The position numbers were made by a program, and so were the translations under genes. From assembly GCF_029223485.1 (NCBI RefSeq), contig NZ_JARHTP010000002.1, positions 248,001 through 312,000 of the forward strand: a stretch of 64,000 bases of DNA. Direction: 5' to 3'. Under the pieces are notes generated by a model. It was not told the origin of the DNA and made no database searches. It saw nothing but the letters and a program-made list of their open reading frames with translations. This document shows positions 54,560 to 62,653 of this stretch, one piece after another. Within the stretch, counting starts at the first letter, position 1. Every line of letters begins with the position of its first letter. Source of the DNA: Streptomyces coacervatus (GTDB taxonomy: Bacteria; Actinomycetota; Actinomycetes; Streptomycetales; Streptomycetaceae).

Positions 54560-55903
54560 ATGCGTTTCGAGGACCGTACGGATGCGGGGCGCCGGCTGGC
54601 CCGGCGGCTGGAGTACCTGCACGGCCAGGACGTCGTGGTGCTGGGGCTGCCGCGGGGCGGGGTGCCCGTGGCCTTCGAGGTGGCGCGGGAACTGGACGCT
54701 CCGCTGGACGTCCTGGTGGTGCGCAAGCTGGGCGTGCCCTGGCAGCCGGAGCTGGCCTTCGGTGCCGTCGGGGAGAACGGGGTGCGCGTCCTCAACGACG
54801 ACGTGATCGAGCAGATCCGGCTGAGCCCGGCCGATCAGCGGACCGTGGAGCAGGCCGAGCGGGCCGAACTGGAACGGCGGGTGGTCCGCTACCGGCGCAA
54901 CCGTGCCGCTGTCCCGGTGGCCGGGCGGACGGTCGTGGTGGTGGACGACGGGCTGGCCACCGGCGCCACCGCCGAGGCCGCGTGCCGGGTCGTCCGTGGT
55001 CAGGGCGCGGCCCGGATCGTGCTCGCCGTGCCGGTCGGGCCGGAGCGGACCCTGCTCCGTCTGCAGCGGGTGGCCGACCGGGTGGTCTGTCTGCAGTCGC
55101 CGCGTCTCTTCGGCTCGGTCGGCGCCTGGTACCACGACTTCGCGCAGGTCGGCGACGCGGAGGTGACCGACCTGCTGGCCCGGGCCGTCCGCCCCGCACC
55201 CTCCTCTCCGCCTTCTCCCTCTGCGTCCTCCGCCGGTCCCCCGCCGGCGAACCGGGAGATCGAGGTGCCCGCGGGGCGCGTTCGGCTGGCCGCACGGTTC
55301 GTGCTGCCCGACCGGGCACCGGCCGTCGTGGCGTTCGCGCACGGCAGCGGCAGCAGCCGCCACAGCCCCCGCAACCGGTATGTCGCCGATGTCCTGAACC
55401 GGGCAGGACTGGGCACACTGCTGCTGGATCTGCTCGGTGAGGACGAGGAGAGCGACCGGCGCAACGTCTTCGACATCGTCCTGCTCACCGGGCGGCTGCG
55501 CGCCGCCGCCGTGTGGCTGCGCCGCGAAACCGGCCTGCCCGTGTCCTACTTCGGAGCCAGCACCGGTGCGGCCGCCGCCCTGGAGGCCGCCGCGGAGGAC
55601 TTCGACATCCGCGCGGTCGTCTCCCGCGGCGGTCGCCCCGACCTGGCCACACCCGCCGCGCTGGCGGGGGTGCGGGCCCCCACCCTGTTCGTCGTGGGCT
55701 CGCTGGACACCCGGGTCCTGAGCCTGAACCGGCTGGCCGCCGACCGGATGCACAACGACCACCGCATCGCCGTCGTCCCCGGCGCCACCCACCTCTTCGA
55801 GGAGCCCGGCACCCTGTCCACGGCCGCTGAGCTGGCCCGCGACTGGTTCACCGCCCATCTCGCCCTCCCACCCGCCGGCACACCTCTGGGCCGGTCTGCG
55901 TGA
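54560..55903 (+). CDS. Phosphoribosyltransferase fused to alpha/beta hydrolase
   Basis: A 447-residue fusion. The N-terminal half is a type I phosphoribosyltransferase-like domain (VVLGLPRGGVPVAFEVA near 25-40; PRPP loop VVVVDDGLATGATA near 125-138). A Pro/Ser linker is at about 212-232. The C-terminal half is a dienelactone-hydrolase-like alpha/beta hydrolase (AFAHGSGSSRHSPRN, nucleophile elbow GASTGAAAA near Ser334, VGSLDT, GATHLFEEPG for acid and His). The substrate is unknown. This fusion is recurrent among actinobacterial hypoxia clusters, as far as I recall. ATG 54560 follows GAGGAGG by eight bases. No island box is seen before it. Confidence 0.85.
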   Translation: MRFEDRTDAGRRLARRLEYLHGQDVVVLGLPRGGVPVAFEVARELDAPLDVLVVRKLGVPWQPELAFGAVGENGVRVLNDDVIEQIRLSPADQRTVEQAERAELERRVVRYRRNRAAVPVAGRTVVVVDDGLATGATAEAACRVVRGQGAARIVLAVPVGPERTLLRLQRVADRVVCLQSPRLFGSVGAWYHDFAQVGDAEVTDLLARAVRPAPSSPPSPSASSAGPPPANREIEVPAGRVRLAARFVLPDRAPAVVAFAHGSGSSRHSPRNRYVADVLNRAGLGTLLLDLLGEDEESDRRNVFDIVLLTGRLRAAAVWLRRETGLPVSYFGASTGAAAALEAAAEDFDIRAVVSRGGRPDLATPAALAGVRAPTLFVVGSLDTRVLSLNRLAADRMHNDHRIAVVPGATHLFEEPGTLSTAAELARDWFTAHLALPPAGTPLGRSA

Positions 55904-55925
55904 GGAGGCCGAAGGGCCCCGTCTG

Positions 55926-56519
55926 TCATCCGCTCATCTTCTTCCGCCACTGGGGGCCGACACGCTCCCACTCGGCCTCCCAGGCTCGCATCCGCCGCCG
56001 GTCCAGCCGGATCCGAGTCAATCGTCCGCAGCCCAGGGCCGCGGCGCCGGCAGCCGCCGAGACCAGCACACCCGTCAGTGCCGACTGCAGACGCGCCTCC
56101 GTCTCGGTGGGAGGCCGGGTGGCCAACTCGCCCCGGCTGTCGATCCACACGGTGACCGGGGTGCCCGCGGTACTGCTCGGGTCGACCCGCGCCAAGCCGG
56201 TGTGCGTGGACCCGGCGGCCGTCCAGCGCACCTTTGCCCACACCGTGTCGCCGCCACTGTCCGTCGACACGGTCGCGGTCCTGTCCGCGTTCTCGGTGAG
56301 CTGGGCCGGCACGGAGTGCACGGCCGCGCGTCGTGCGGCGAGGCTGTCCTGCATGGCCCCATCAGCCGCCAGGCCCGCGAGCAGACCGCCCACCAGGGCG
56401 ACGATCCAGGTGGCCAGGACGATCCAGGCCTCCACGGAGTCGCTGTGGCGCCGCAGGGGATTGTGCCGCCACCGCCACCACCGCACCTTCTTCACCTGCG
56501 TGGGATGTGTCCGCGCCAT
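55926..56519 (-). CDS. Rv1733c-like two-span membrane protein
   Basis: A 197-residue protein with a basic N-terminus (RWWRWRHNPLRR), a first transmembrane helix at about 31-53 (AWIVLATWIVALVGGLLAGLA), an external Thr/Ser-rich domain (HSVPAQLTENAD, VWAKVRWTAAGSTHTGLARV) and a second helix at about 147-163. The NPLRR start and layout match the family of M. tuberculosis Rv1733c, a DosR-regulated protein of unknown function. Fifteen bases after the cyclic-nucleotide-binding gene, so it shares the promoter with island box 6. Confidence 0.78.
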   Translation of the reverse strand: MARTHPTQVKKVRWWRWRHNPLRRHSDSVEAWIVLATWIVALVGGLLAGLAADGAMQDSLAARRAAVHSVPAQLTENADRTATVSTDSGGDTVWAKVRWTAAGSTHTGLARVDPSSTAGTPVTVWIDSRGELATRPPTETEARLQSALTGVLVSAAAGAAALGCGRLTRIRLDRRRMRAWEAEWERVGPQWRKKMSG

Positions 56520-56534
56520 GGCTCGACACCCCCT

Positions 56535-56999
56535 TCAGCCCCGGGCCCCGCTGCCATAGGGCGCGTACAGGTCGAGCAGTCGGGTGCGTGCCGCGTTCAG
56601 CCTGCGGACGACGGCTTCGCCGACCCACAGCGCGATCGACCGCCCCATCTCGGGATCGGCCTGGCACATCCTCCGGACGGCGTCTGCGTCGAACTCGTGG
56701 GCGCGCACCGGGCCCACCGTCCGGGCGCCGAACCGCCACACCGGGGGCTGGTACAGCCAGGACCAGCCGAGGAGTTCACCTGCTCCCAGAGTGTCGATCA
56801 CGGTTGCACGGCGTCCGGGCACCCTCAGGTCGAGGGCGACGGTGCCCGATTCGACGATCCAGAAGTGGTCCGCCCGTCCGCCCTCGTCGAACAGGCGGGT
56901 GTCCGGCGAGTAACGCACGTCGTGCGCCATGCTCATCAGTCTGCCCCGGTATTCGGCGGGGAGTTTCCTGGTCGAGCGTGGTGTGGTCACGGTGGTCAT
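56535..56999 (-). CDS. Cyclic-nucleotide-binding domain protein, second copy
   Basis: A 154-residue beta-roll-only protein closely related to 28605-29069 (shared RLFDEGGRADHFWIVESGT-type segment, [22 protein letters not shown]). It likewise lacks a helix-turn-helix. GAGGAGG site before ATG 56999. It leads a two-gene unit with the Rv1733c-like protein, under island box 6. The two copies in one island point to a shared ligand signal that acts through protein contact rather than DNA binding. Confidence 0.8.
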   Translation of the reverse strand: MTTVTTPRSTRKLPAEYRGRLMSMAHDVRYSPDTRLFDEGGRADHFWIVESGTVALDLRVPGRRATVIDTLGAGELLGWSWLYQPPVWRFGARTVGPVRAHEFDADAVRRMCQADPEMGRSIALWVGEAVVRRLNAARTRLLDLYAPYGSGARG

Positions 57000-57092
57000 G
57001 GCTGCGCCTCCTCGTGCGTCGGGCCGACGCGGCGGAGGTCACCGGAGTGACTTCGCCTATCTTCAGGCTCGGTCACTCCGGCCGGAAACGCA

Positions 57093-57108
57093 TGGGCCGA
57101 TCGGTCCC
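57093..57108. promoter_or_regulatory. Island palindrome, copy 6 (cNMP-protein unit)
   Basis: TGGGCCGATCGGTCCC, with GGGCCG/CGGTCC half-sites, lies 94-109 bases before the start at 56999 on the minus strand. Confidence 0.6.
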
Positions 57109-57133
57109 CGTCGACGAGGCCACCGGGGCATGC

Positions 57134-57169
57134 GTGACAGCCCGGTGTTCACCTCGTGCGCGCTGTCAC
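57134..57169. terminator. Possible terminator after phosphoketolase
   Basis: GTGACAGC (57134-57141) pairs with GCTGTCAC (57162-57169) around a 20-base loop. It begins 35 bases after the phosphoketolase stop and could end that operon. The stem is short, so this is tentative. Confidence 0.35.
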
Positions 57170-57203
57170 GGTCCGGACCACCGCTTCCTCGGTCATCCCG
57201 GGC

Positions 57204-59588
57204 TCAGCCGTTCCAGGTCCAGTCCGCGACCTCCGGCAGGTCGGTGCCGTGCACGCGGATCCAGTCGTGGTGGCGCTGGCGTGCGTCCTCCATGCGCTGG
57301 CGTACGGAGGCCGCACGCACCGCCAGCCCGGGCACCCGGTCGATGACGTCCATGACCAGCCGGTAGCGGTCCAGGTCGTTGCGGACGACCATGTCGAACG
57401 GCGTGGTGGTGGTCCCGGACTCCTTGTAGCCGCGCACATGCAGGTTCTTGTGGCCGGTGCGCCGGTAGGCGAGCCGGTGGATCAGCCACGGGTAGCCGTG
57501 GTAGGCGAAGATCACCGGCTTGTCCTTGGTGAACAGGCCGTCGTACTCGAAGTCGCTCATGCCGTGCGGGTGTTCCTCGCGCGGCATCAGCCGGGTCATG
57601 TCGACGACGTTGACCACGCGGACCGCGAGTTCGGGCAGATGGCGGCGGAGCAGCTGGGCTGCGGCCAGCACTTCCTGGGTGGGTACGTCTCCGGCGCAGG
57701 CGAGGACGACGTCCGGTTCGCCGCCGTTCTCCGTGCCGGCCCAGTCCCAGATGCCGGCGCCGCGTGCGCAATGGGCGCGGGCCTGGTCCATCGACAGCCA
57801 GTCGAAGCAGGGCTGCTTGCCGGCCACGATCACGTTCACGTAGTCGCGGCTGTGCAGCGCGTGGTCGGCGACGGACAGCAGCGTGTTGGCGTCCGGCGGC
57901 AGGTACACGCGGACGACCTCGGGGCTCTTGTTGAGGACGTGGTCGACGAAGCCGGGGTCCTGGTGGGAGAAGCCGTTGTGGTCCTGGCGCCACACATGCG
58001 AGGTGAGCAGGTAGTTGAGGGAGGCGACCGGTGCGCGCCACGGCAACTGCCTCGATGTCCTGAGCCACTTGATGTGCTGGTTGACCATCGAGTCGACGAT
58101 GTGCACGAAGGCCTCGTAGCAGGAGAACAGCCCGTGCCTGCCGGTGAGTAGATAGCCCTCCAGCCAGCCCTGGCAGGTGTGTTCGGAGAGAATCTCCATC
58201 ACGCGTCCGTGCCGGTCGAGGTGTTCGTCGACCGGGAGGTGCTGGGCCTGCCAGGCCTTTCCGCTGGCGTCGAAGACGGCCTGCAGCCGGTTGGAGGCGG
58301 TCTCGTCGGGACCCACGACCCGGAAGTCTCGGCGGTCGGAGGTGTCGTGCATGACCTGTTCGAGGAGGTCGCCGAGGATCCGGGTGGGCTCGTGGAGGGT
58401 GGTGCCCGGCTTGTCGACGGGCACGGCGAAACGGTCGAGGGAGGGGATCGGCAGGTCGCGTACGAGCAGGCCGCCGTTGGCGTGCGGGGTGGCGCCCAGG
58501 CGCCGGGTGCCCTCGGGGATGCAGGCGAGGGCGTCGGCGACCGGCCGGCCGTCGGCGTCGAACAGTTCCTCCGGACGGTAGGAGCGCAGCCACGCCTCCA
58601 GCTGCCGCAGGTGCTCCGGGTTCTCGCGCACGCCGGACAGGGGGACCTGGTGGGCGCGCCAGGTGCCCTCGACCGGCACTCCGTCGACCTCGGCGGGGCC
58701 GGTCCAGCCCTTGGGGGTGCGCAGCACGATGACGGGCCAGTGCGAGCGCTCCGCCACGCCGTCCTCGCGGGCCGACTGCTGCAGCAGGGCGATGCGGTCC
58801 AGGGCGGTGTCCATGGCGTGCGCCATCGCGCGGTGGACGGCGGCCGGGTCGTCGCCGCTGACGTGGATCGGCGAGTGGCCGTAGCCGCGCAGCAGCTCGT
58901 CGAGCTCGTGCTCGGGCAGCCGGGCGAGCACCGCCGGGTTGGCGATCTTGTAGCCGTTGAGGTGGAGGATCGGCAGCACGGCGCCGTCGTGGACCGGGTC
59001 GAGGAACTTGTTGGAGTGCCAGGAGGCGGCCAGAGGTCCGGTCTCCGCCTCGCCGTCGCCGATCACGCAGGCGACCAGCAGGTTCGGGTTGTCCAGGGCC
59101 GCCCCGTAGGCGTGCGAGAGCGAGTAGCCCAGTTCACCGCCCTCATGGATGGAGCCGGGGGTCTCGGGCGCCACATGGCTCGGCACGCCGCCGGGGAAGG
59201 AGAACTGGCGGAAGAGGCGCTCCATGCCGGCCCCGTCCCGGGCGACATCCGGATACGTCTCGCCGTAGGTGCCCTCCAGCCAGGAGTTGGCCAGCACGGA
59301 CGGTCCGCCGTGGCCGGGCCCCCACACGCACAGTGCGTCCAGGCCACGGGCCTTGATGACGCGGTTGAGGTGGGTGTAGACGAGGTTCAGACCGGGCGAG
59401 GTGCCCCAGTGGCCGAGCAGTCGCGGCTTGATGTGGTCCGGCTTCAGGGGTTCGCGCAGCAGCGGGTTGGCCATGAGGTAGATCTGTCCGGCGGCCAGGT
59501 AGTTGGCGGCACGCCAGTGCGCGTCGAGGGTGCGCAGTTCGTCGTCGGTCAGTACGGTGCTGCTGTTCTGGTGTTCGACCTTGGGCAT
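57204..59588 (-). CDS. xfp: Phosphoketolase
   Basis: Thiamine-diphosphate enzyme that splits xylulose 5-phosphate (and often fructose 6-phosphate) with phosphate into acetyl phosphate and a sugar phosphate, giving ATP without redox cost (794 residues, normal). Signatures: [20 protein letters not shown] near residues 57-76, [20 protein letters not shown] (key HGGP) and the thiamine motif [20 protein letters not shown] near 170-190. GGAG before ATG 59588. It begins 28 bases after the stop of the truncated USP, so it now lies at the end of the USP-ADH-USP operon, apparently after a deletion. Confidence 0.94.
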   Translation of the reverse strand: MPKVEHQNSSTVLTDDELRTLDAHWRAANYLAAGQIYLMANPLLREPLKPDHIKPRLLGHWGTSPGLNLVYTHLNRVIKARGLDALCVWGPGHGGPSVLANSWLEGTYGETYPDVARDGAGMERLFRQFSFPGGVPSHVAPETPGSIHEGGELGYSLSHAYGAALDNPNLLVACVIGDGEAETGPLAASWHSNKFLDPVHDGAVLPILHLNGYKIANPAVLARLPEHELDELLRGYGHSPIHVSGDDPAAVHRAMAHAMDTALDRIALLQQSAREDGVAERSHWPVIVLRTPKGWTGPAEVDGVPVEGTWRAHQVPLSGVRENPEHLRQLEAWLRSYRPEELFDADGRPVADALACIPEGTRRLGATPHANGGLLVRDLPIPSLDRFAVPVDKPGTTLHEPTRILGDLLEQVMHDTSDRRDFRVVGPDETASNRLQAVFDASGKAWQAQHLPVDEHLDRHGRVMEILSEHTCQGWLEGYLLTGRHGLFSCYEAFVHIVDSMVNQHIKWLRTSRQLPWRAPVASLNYLLTSHVWRQDHNGFSHQDPGFVDHVLNKSPEVVRVYLPPDANTLLSVADHALHSRDYVNVIVAGKQPCFDWLSMDQARAHCARGAGIWDWAGTENGGEPDVVLACAGDVPTQEVLAAAQLLRRHLPELAVRVVNVVDMTRLMPREEHPHGMSDFEYDGLFTKDKPVIFAYHGYPWLIHRLAYRRTGHKNLHVRGYKESGTTTTPFDMVVRNDLDRYRLVMDVIDRVPGLAVRAASVRQRMEDARQRHHDWIRVHGTDLPEVADWTWNG

Positions 59589-59616
59589 CAGGGACTCCGG
59601 AAGTCATCGACGTGCG

Positions 59617-60516
59617 TCAACGGGGCGGTGGAGGCGGCATGGCCGGCAAGAACGCGGCGAGGCTGCCGCGCGGGACGTATGAAAAGGAACTCCTGCGCCT
59701 GCAGACGGAGTTGGTGAAGCTGCAGGAGTGGGTGCGCGCCGAGGGCGCCCGGCTTGTTGTCGTCTTCGAGGGGCGGGACGCGGCGGGCAAGGGCGGCACC
59801 ATCAACCCCTCGACGGTGCGGCGGTGCACACCGGCGTCCGCCGGCACGTCGTGCAGCGCTCCCTCCAGCGCCGCCACGGCCCGCTCCTCGTGCAGCCGGG
59901 CGGGTTCCCCGGCCATCAGCGGGTGGTCGGTGCTCTCGTGCGCCGGGCACCGCCAGGCCCGTACGGCCTCCAGAGGCACCCCGCGGCGACGCGCCTCGTC
60001 GACGGCGAAGCGCACGGCCGGTGAGTCCGCGCCGTCCTCCCCGACGCCCAGGAGGACACGCCCGTGGGTGCCTGGCACCGCCTGCTTGTCGTGGCTGCCG
60101 CGCAGCACGATCACCGGGCAGTCGGCGTGCGCGGCCACGGACAGGCTGACGGAACCGAGCAGCAGCTCCGCGATGCCGCTGCGGCCACGGCTGCCCACCA
60201 CCAGCGCGGAGGCCTGGCGCCCCTCGTGCACGAGGGCGTACTCGGGCTCCTCCGCCAGTACCGCCGGTGTCACCTTCAGGTCCGGATGGCGGGTGTGCGC
60301 CCGCCGGGCCGCGCTGTCGACGACGTCCTCGGCGAGCACCGCCTCGGAGGGCTTGCCGAGGTCCGCCGCGAGCGCACTGCCCTCGTAGCGCTCCCACAGC
60401 GAGGCGTACACCACCCGCAGCTCCACCCCGCGCAGCACGGCCTCGTCGGCCGCCCAGTCGACGGCACGCAGGCTGGGCTCGGAGCCGTCGACGCCCACGA
60501 CCAGCGGGAGTTCCAT
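59617..60516 (-). CDS. Universal stress protein with lost C-terminus
   Basis: The first 235 residues are a normal tandem [24 protein letters not shown], then [16 protein letters not shown] (complete nucleotide motif), then a second domain up to GVHRRTVEG. From about residue 237 the sequence ([19 protein letters not shown] onward) is the antisense of a ppk2 gene, ending at a chance stop at 59617. The second ATP site and last helices are therefore replaced by about 63 unrelated residues. The product may still fold through domain 1. ATG 60516 lies behind AAGGTGAGG, five bases after the ADH gene. Confidence 0.75.
   Translation of the reverse strand: MELPLVVGVDGSEPSLRAVDWAADEAVLRGVELRVVYASLWERYEGSALAADLGKPSEAVLAEDVVDSAARRAHTRHPDLKVTPAVLAEEPEYALVHEGRQASALVVGSRGRSGIAELLLGSVSLSVAAHADCPVIVLRGSHDKQAVPGTHGRVLLGVGEDGADSPAVRFAVDEARRRGVPLEAVRAWRCPAHESTDHPLMAGEPARLHEERAVAALEGALHDVPADAGVHRRTVEGLMVPPLPAASRPSKTTTSRAPSARTHSCSFTNSVCRRRSSFSYVPRGSLAAFLPAMPPPPPR
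59639..59808 (+). pseudogene. ppk2: Truncated polyphosphate kinase 2
   Basis: After a GGAGG site, ATG 59639 opens a frame with a clear PPK2 N-terminus: [40 protein letters not shown] and the Walker A end GKGGTI (about residues 47-56). Homology stops abruptly there; the frame then runs through the antisense of the USP. About 200 residues, including Walker B and the lid, are gone. The breakpoint is at about 59805-59810, where the USP is cut as well. Confidence 0.8.
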
Positions 60517-60521
60517 GGTCC

Positions 60522-61544
60522 TCACCTTCCCGTGCCGAGGTCGAACACGATCCTCGCCTTGACCTGGCCGCGCAGCACCTCGTCGATCGAGTCGTTGACG
60601 GAGGCCAGCGGCCGGGTCTCGTACTCGACCTTCGTGCGGCCCGCCGCGTGCAGCTGGAAGACCTCGGCGAGGTCCTGCCGGGTACCCACGATGGAGCCGA
60701 TCACGGAGGTGCCGTTCAGCACGGTGTCGAAGATCGGGACCTGGATGGTGCCGTGCGCGGGCAGCGCCACCATGACGAGCTTCCCGCCGCGCCTGAGGCC
60801 GGAGTTGACGGCCTCGAACGCGGCCGGGTTCACGGCAAGCGCGATCGCCGCGTGCGCTCCCCCGTGCGCCTTGAGCACCTTGCCCACGTCGTCCTTGCGG
60901 GCGTCGATCAGCAGGTCGGCGCCGAGTTCGGCGGCCAGTTCCAGCTTCTCGTCGGTGACGTCGATCGCGGCCACCTGGGCGCCGGCGATCTTCGCGTACT
61001 GGAGGGCCAGGTGGCCGAGCCCGCCGATGCCGGAGATCGCCACCAGCTGGGCGGGCCGGACACCGGCCACCTTGAGTGCCTTGTACGTGGTGACGCCGGC
61101 GCAGGTCAGCGGGGCCGCCTCGAAGGGGCTGACGCCGTCCGGGACCGGCTGGGCGAAGTCGGCCCAGGCGAGCATCTTCTCGGCGTACCCGCCGTCGCAG
61201 CCGTAGCCGGTGTTGACCTGCTGCTCGCACAGCGTCTCCCAGCCGGACAGGCAGTGCTCGCACCGCCCGCACGCCCGGCCCAGCCACGGCACCGCGACGC
61301 GCTGCCCGACGGACAGGTGGGTGACGCCCTCGCCCAGCTTCTCGACGAGGCCGACGCCCTCGTGTCCGGGCACGAACGGCGGGTTCGGCCTGACCGGCCA
61401 GTCGCCGTGCGCGGCATGGATGTCGGTGTGGCACAGCCCGGACGCCTCGACGCGGACCCTGACCTGGCCGGGGCCCGGCTCGGGGTCGGGCCGGTCCTCG
61501 ATGACCAGGGGCGCGCCGAAGGCGTGTACGACCGCTGCCTTCAT
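60522..61544 (-). CDS. adhA: Zinc-dependent alcohol dehydrogenase
   Basis: Medium-chain NAD-dependent alcohol dehydrogenase (340 residues), of the AdhP/AdhA type that makes or uses ethanol. Catalytic zinc ligands: Cys38 and His61 (GHEGVG, with Glu62). Structural zinc: Cys92, Cys95, Cys98 and Cys106 (CGRCEHCLSGWETLC). The coenzyme loop GIGGLGHLALQYAK is near 174-187, followed by AIDVTDEKL with the Asp that favours NAD. In the island it could regenerate NAD when oxygen is short, taking acetaldehyde from phosphoketolase-derived acetyl groups. Between two USP genes in one operon. Confidence 0.88.
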   Translation of the reverse strand: MKAAVVHAFGAPLVIEDRPDPEPGPGQVRVRVEASGLCHTDIHAAHGDWPVRPNPPFVPGHEGVGLVEKLGEGVTHLSVGQRVAVPWLGRACGRCEHCLSGWETLCEQQVNTGYGCDGGYAEKMLAWADFAQPVPDGVSPFEAAPLTCAGVTTYKALKVAGVRPAQLVAISGIGGLGHLALQYAKIAGAQVAAIDVTDEKLELAAELGADLLIDARKDDVGKVLKAHGGAHAAIALAVNPAAFEAVNSGLRRGGKLVMVALPAHGTIQVPIFDTVLNGTSVIGSIVGTRQDLAEVFQLHAAGRTKVEYETRPLASVNDSIDEVLRGQVKARIVFDLGTGR

Positions 61545-61578
61545 GGTTGTTCAGCTCCTATCAGGGTGTTCGGGGGTG

Positions 61579-62487
61579 TCAGTCGTGGGCCACGACGGCG
61601 ACGGGGGCCGTGGCGTGGTGCAGGACGGCGTGCGTGATGGGGCCGATGTGCGGACGGAGCGGCGCGCGCTGGTGGCGCCGGCCGACGACGACCAGGGAGG
61701 CGTCGGCGGAGGCGTCGACCAGATAGCCGGCGGGGCTGCCGTAGCGGGACTCCTCGGTGATGGGGAGGTCCGGGAACTTCTGCCGCCACGGGCGCATGAC
61801 CTCCGTGAGAGCGGCGGCCTGCTGCCTGGCCAGCTCCCGGTGGAGCTCGAGGTCCGCGGGGACGCCGTAGGAGAGGTAGGGCGACGGGTTCCAGCCGTGC
61901 ACGACCCGCAGGGACGTGGACCGGCGTACAGCGGCGTCGAGGGCGAAGTCGATCAGCTCCTCGTTGGGCGAGTCGGTGTCCAGGCCCAGCACCACGGGCA
62001 GGTAGGGGGCAGCGGTGGAGGGGACCCCTGCAGGGTCCTTCGTGTGCTCGTCCGGGGCCTGTTCCCCGGCGCGCAGCAGGACCACCGGACGGTCCGCGTG
62101 CGCCACGACCTCGTAGCCGACCGAGCCGACCAGGAAACCGCCGATCCCGCTCATGGCCCGGGAACCGAGGACGAGCAGTTCGGCTTCCTTCGCCTCGCGG
62201 GCCAGGACCTCGGCGGGCCGTCCGGCGAACTGCTCGGTGCTCACCTCGACACCGGGGTGACGCAGCCGCAGCCCTTCGGCGGCCTCACGGGGAACCCGCT
62301 CGGTCCAGTGCTGGAACGTCTCGGCGCCGAGCAGCGGCGCCTGCGCGATGGGGTCCGGCACGGCCTCCCAGACATGCACCAGCTTCAGTGCGAGGCCACG
62401 CAGACTCGCCTCCCGGGCCGCCCATTCGGCGGCGGCCCGGCTCTCGGGGGAACCGTCGAGACCCACAGTGACGGTACGGGGCATCAT
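61579..62487 (-). CDS. Tandem-domain universal stress protein
   Basis: A 302-residue two-domain USP. Domain 1: TVGLDGSPESRAAAEWAARE, nucleotide motif GSRAMSGIGGFLVGSV. Domain 2: VVLGLDTDSPNEELIDFALD, then VVVGRRHQRAPLRPHIGPITHAVLHH (abbreviated here; GRR and GPITHAV are the key ends). Starts at the first of two adjacent ATG codons (62487), GGAGG eight bases upstream. Leads the operon USP, ADH, truncated USP and phosphoketolase. The spacer to the divergent SulP gene contains the most perfect island palindrome. Confidence 0.88.
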   Translation of the reverse strand: MMPRTVTVGLDGSPESRAAAEWAAREASLRGLALKLVHVWEAVPDPIAQAPLLGAETFQHWTERVPREAAEGLRLRHPGVEVSTEQFAGRPAEVLAREAKEAELLVLGSRAMSGIGGFLVGSVGYEVVAHADRPVVLLRAGEQAPDEHTKDPAGVPSTAAPYLPVVLGLDTDSPNEELIDFALDAAVRRSTSLRVVHGWNPSPYLSYGVPADLELHRELARQQAAALTEVMRPWRQKFPDLPITEESRYGSPAGYLVDASADASLVVVGRRHQRAPLRPHIGPITHAVLHHATAPVAVVAHD

Positions 62488-62567
62488 GATCTCCACCTCC
62501 CGGTCGGATTCGCTTCCAGCGTCGGCCCCGAGAGGGGGCGGGGTGCAGGGGCCGCTGGTCCTGAGCC

Positions 62568-62583
62568 GGGGCCGACCGGCCCC
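62568..62583. promoter_or_regulatory. Island palindrome, copy 7 (USP operon / SulP)
   Basis: GGGGCCGACCGGCCCC has a perfect 7-bp inverted repeat around AC, 81-96 bases before the USP and 71-86 before the SulP start. A related GGGGCC-GCT-GGTCCT lies at 62548-62562, so two dimers could bind side by side. Confidence 0.7.
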
Positions 62584-62653
62584 ATCCCGGGGAGGGGGCT
62601 GCCGCGGTGTGTCCGGCTGGTGGATCCTGAGGTCAGACGGCGAAAGGCGGGCC

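Noticed and set aside
57170..57179. Second GGTCCGGACC palindrome, like the one before the glucanase
   Set aside because: The flanks do not match the DasR-type element and it lies downstream of phosphoketolase, not in a promoter of a sugar gene; likely chance.
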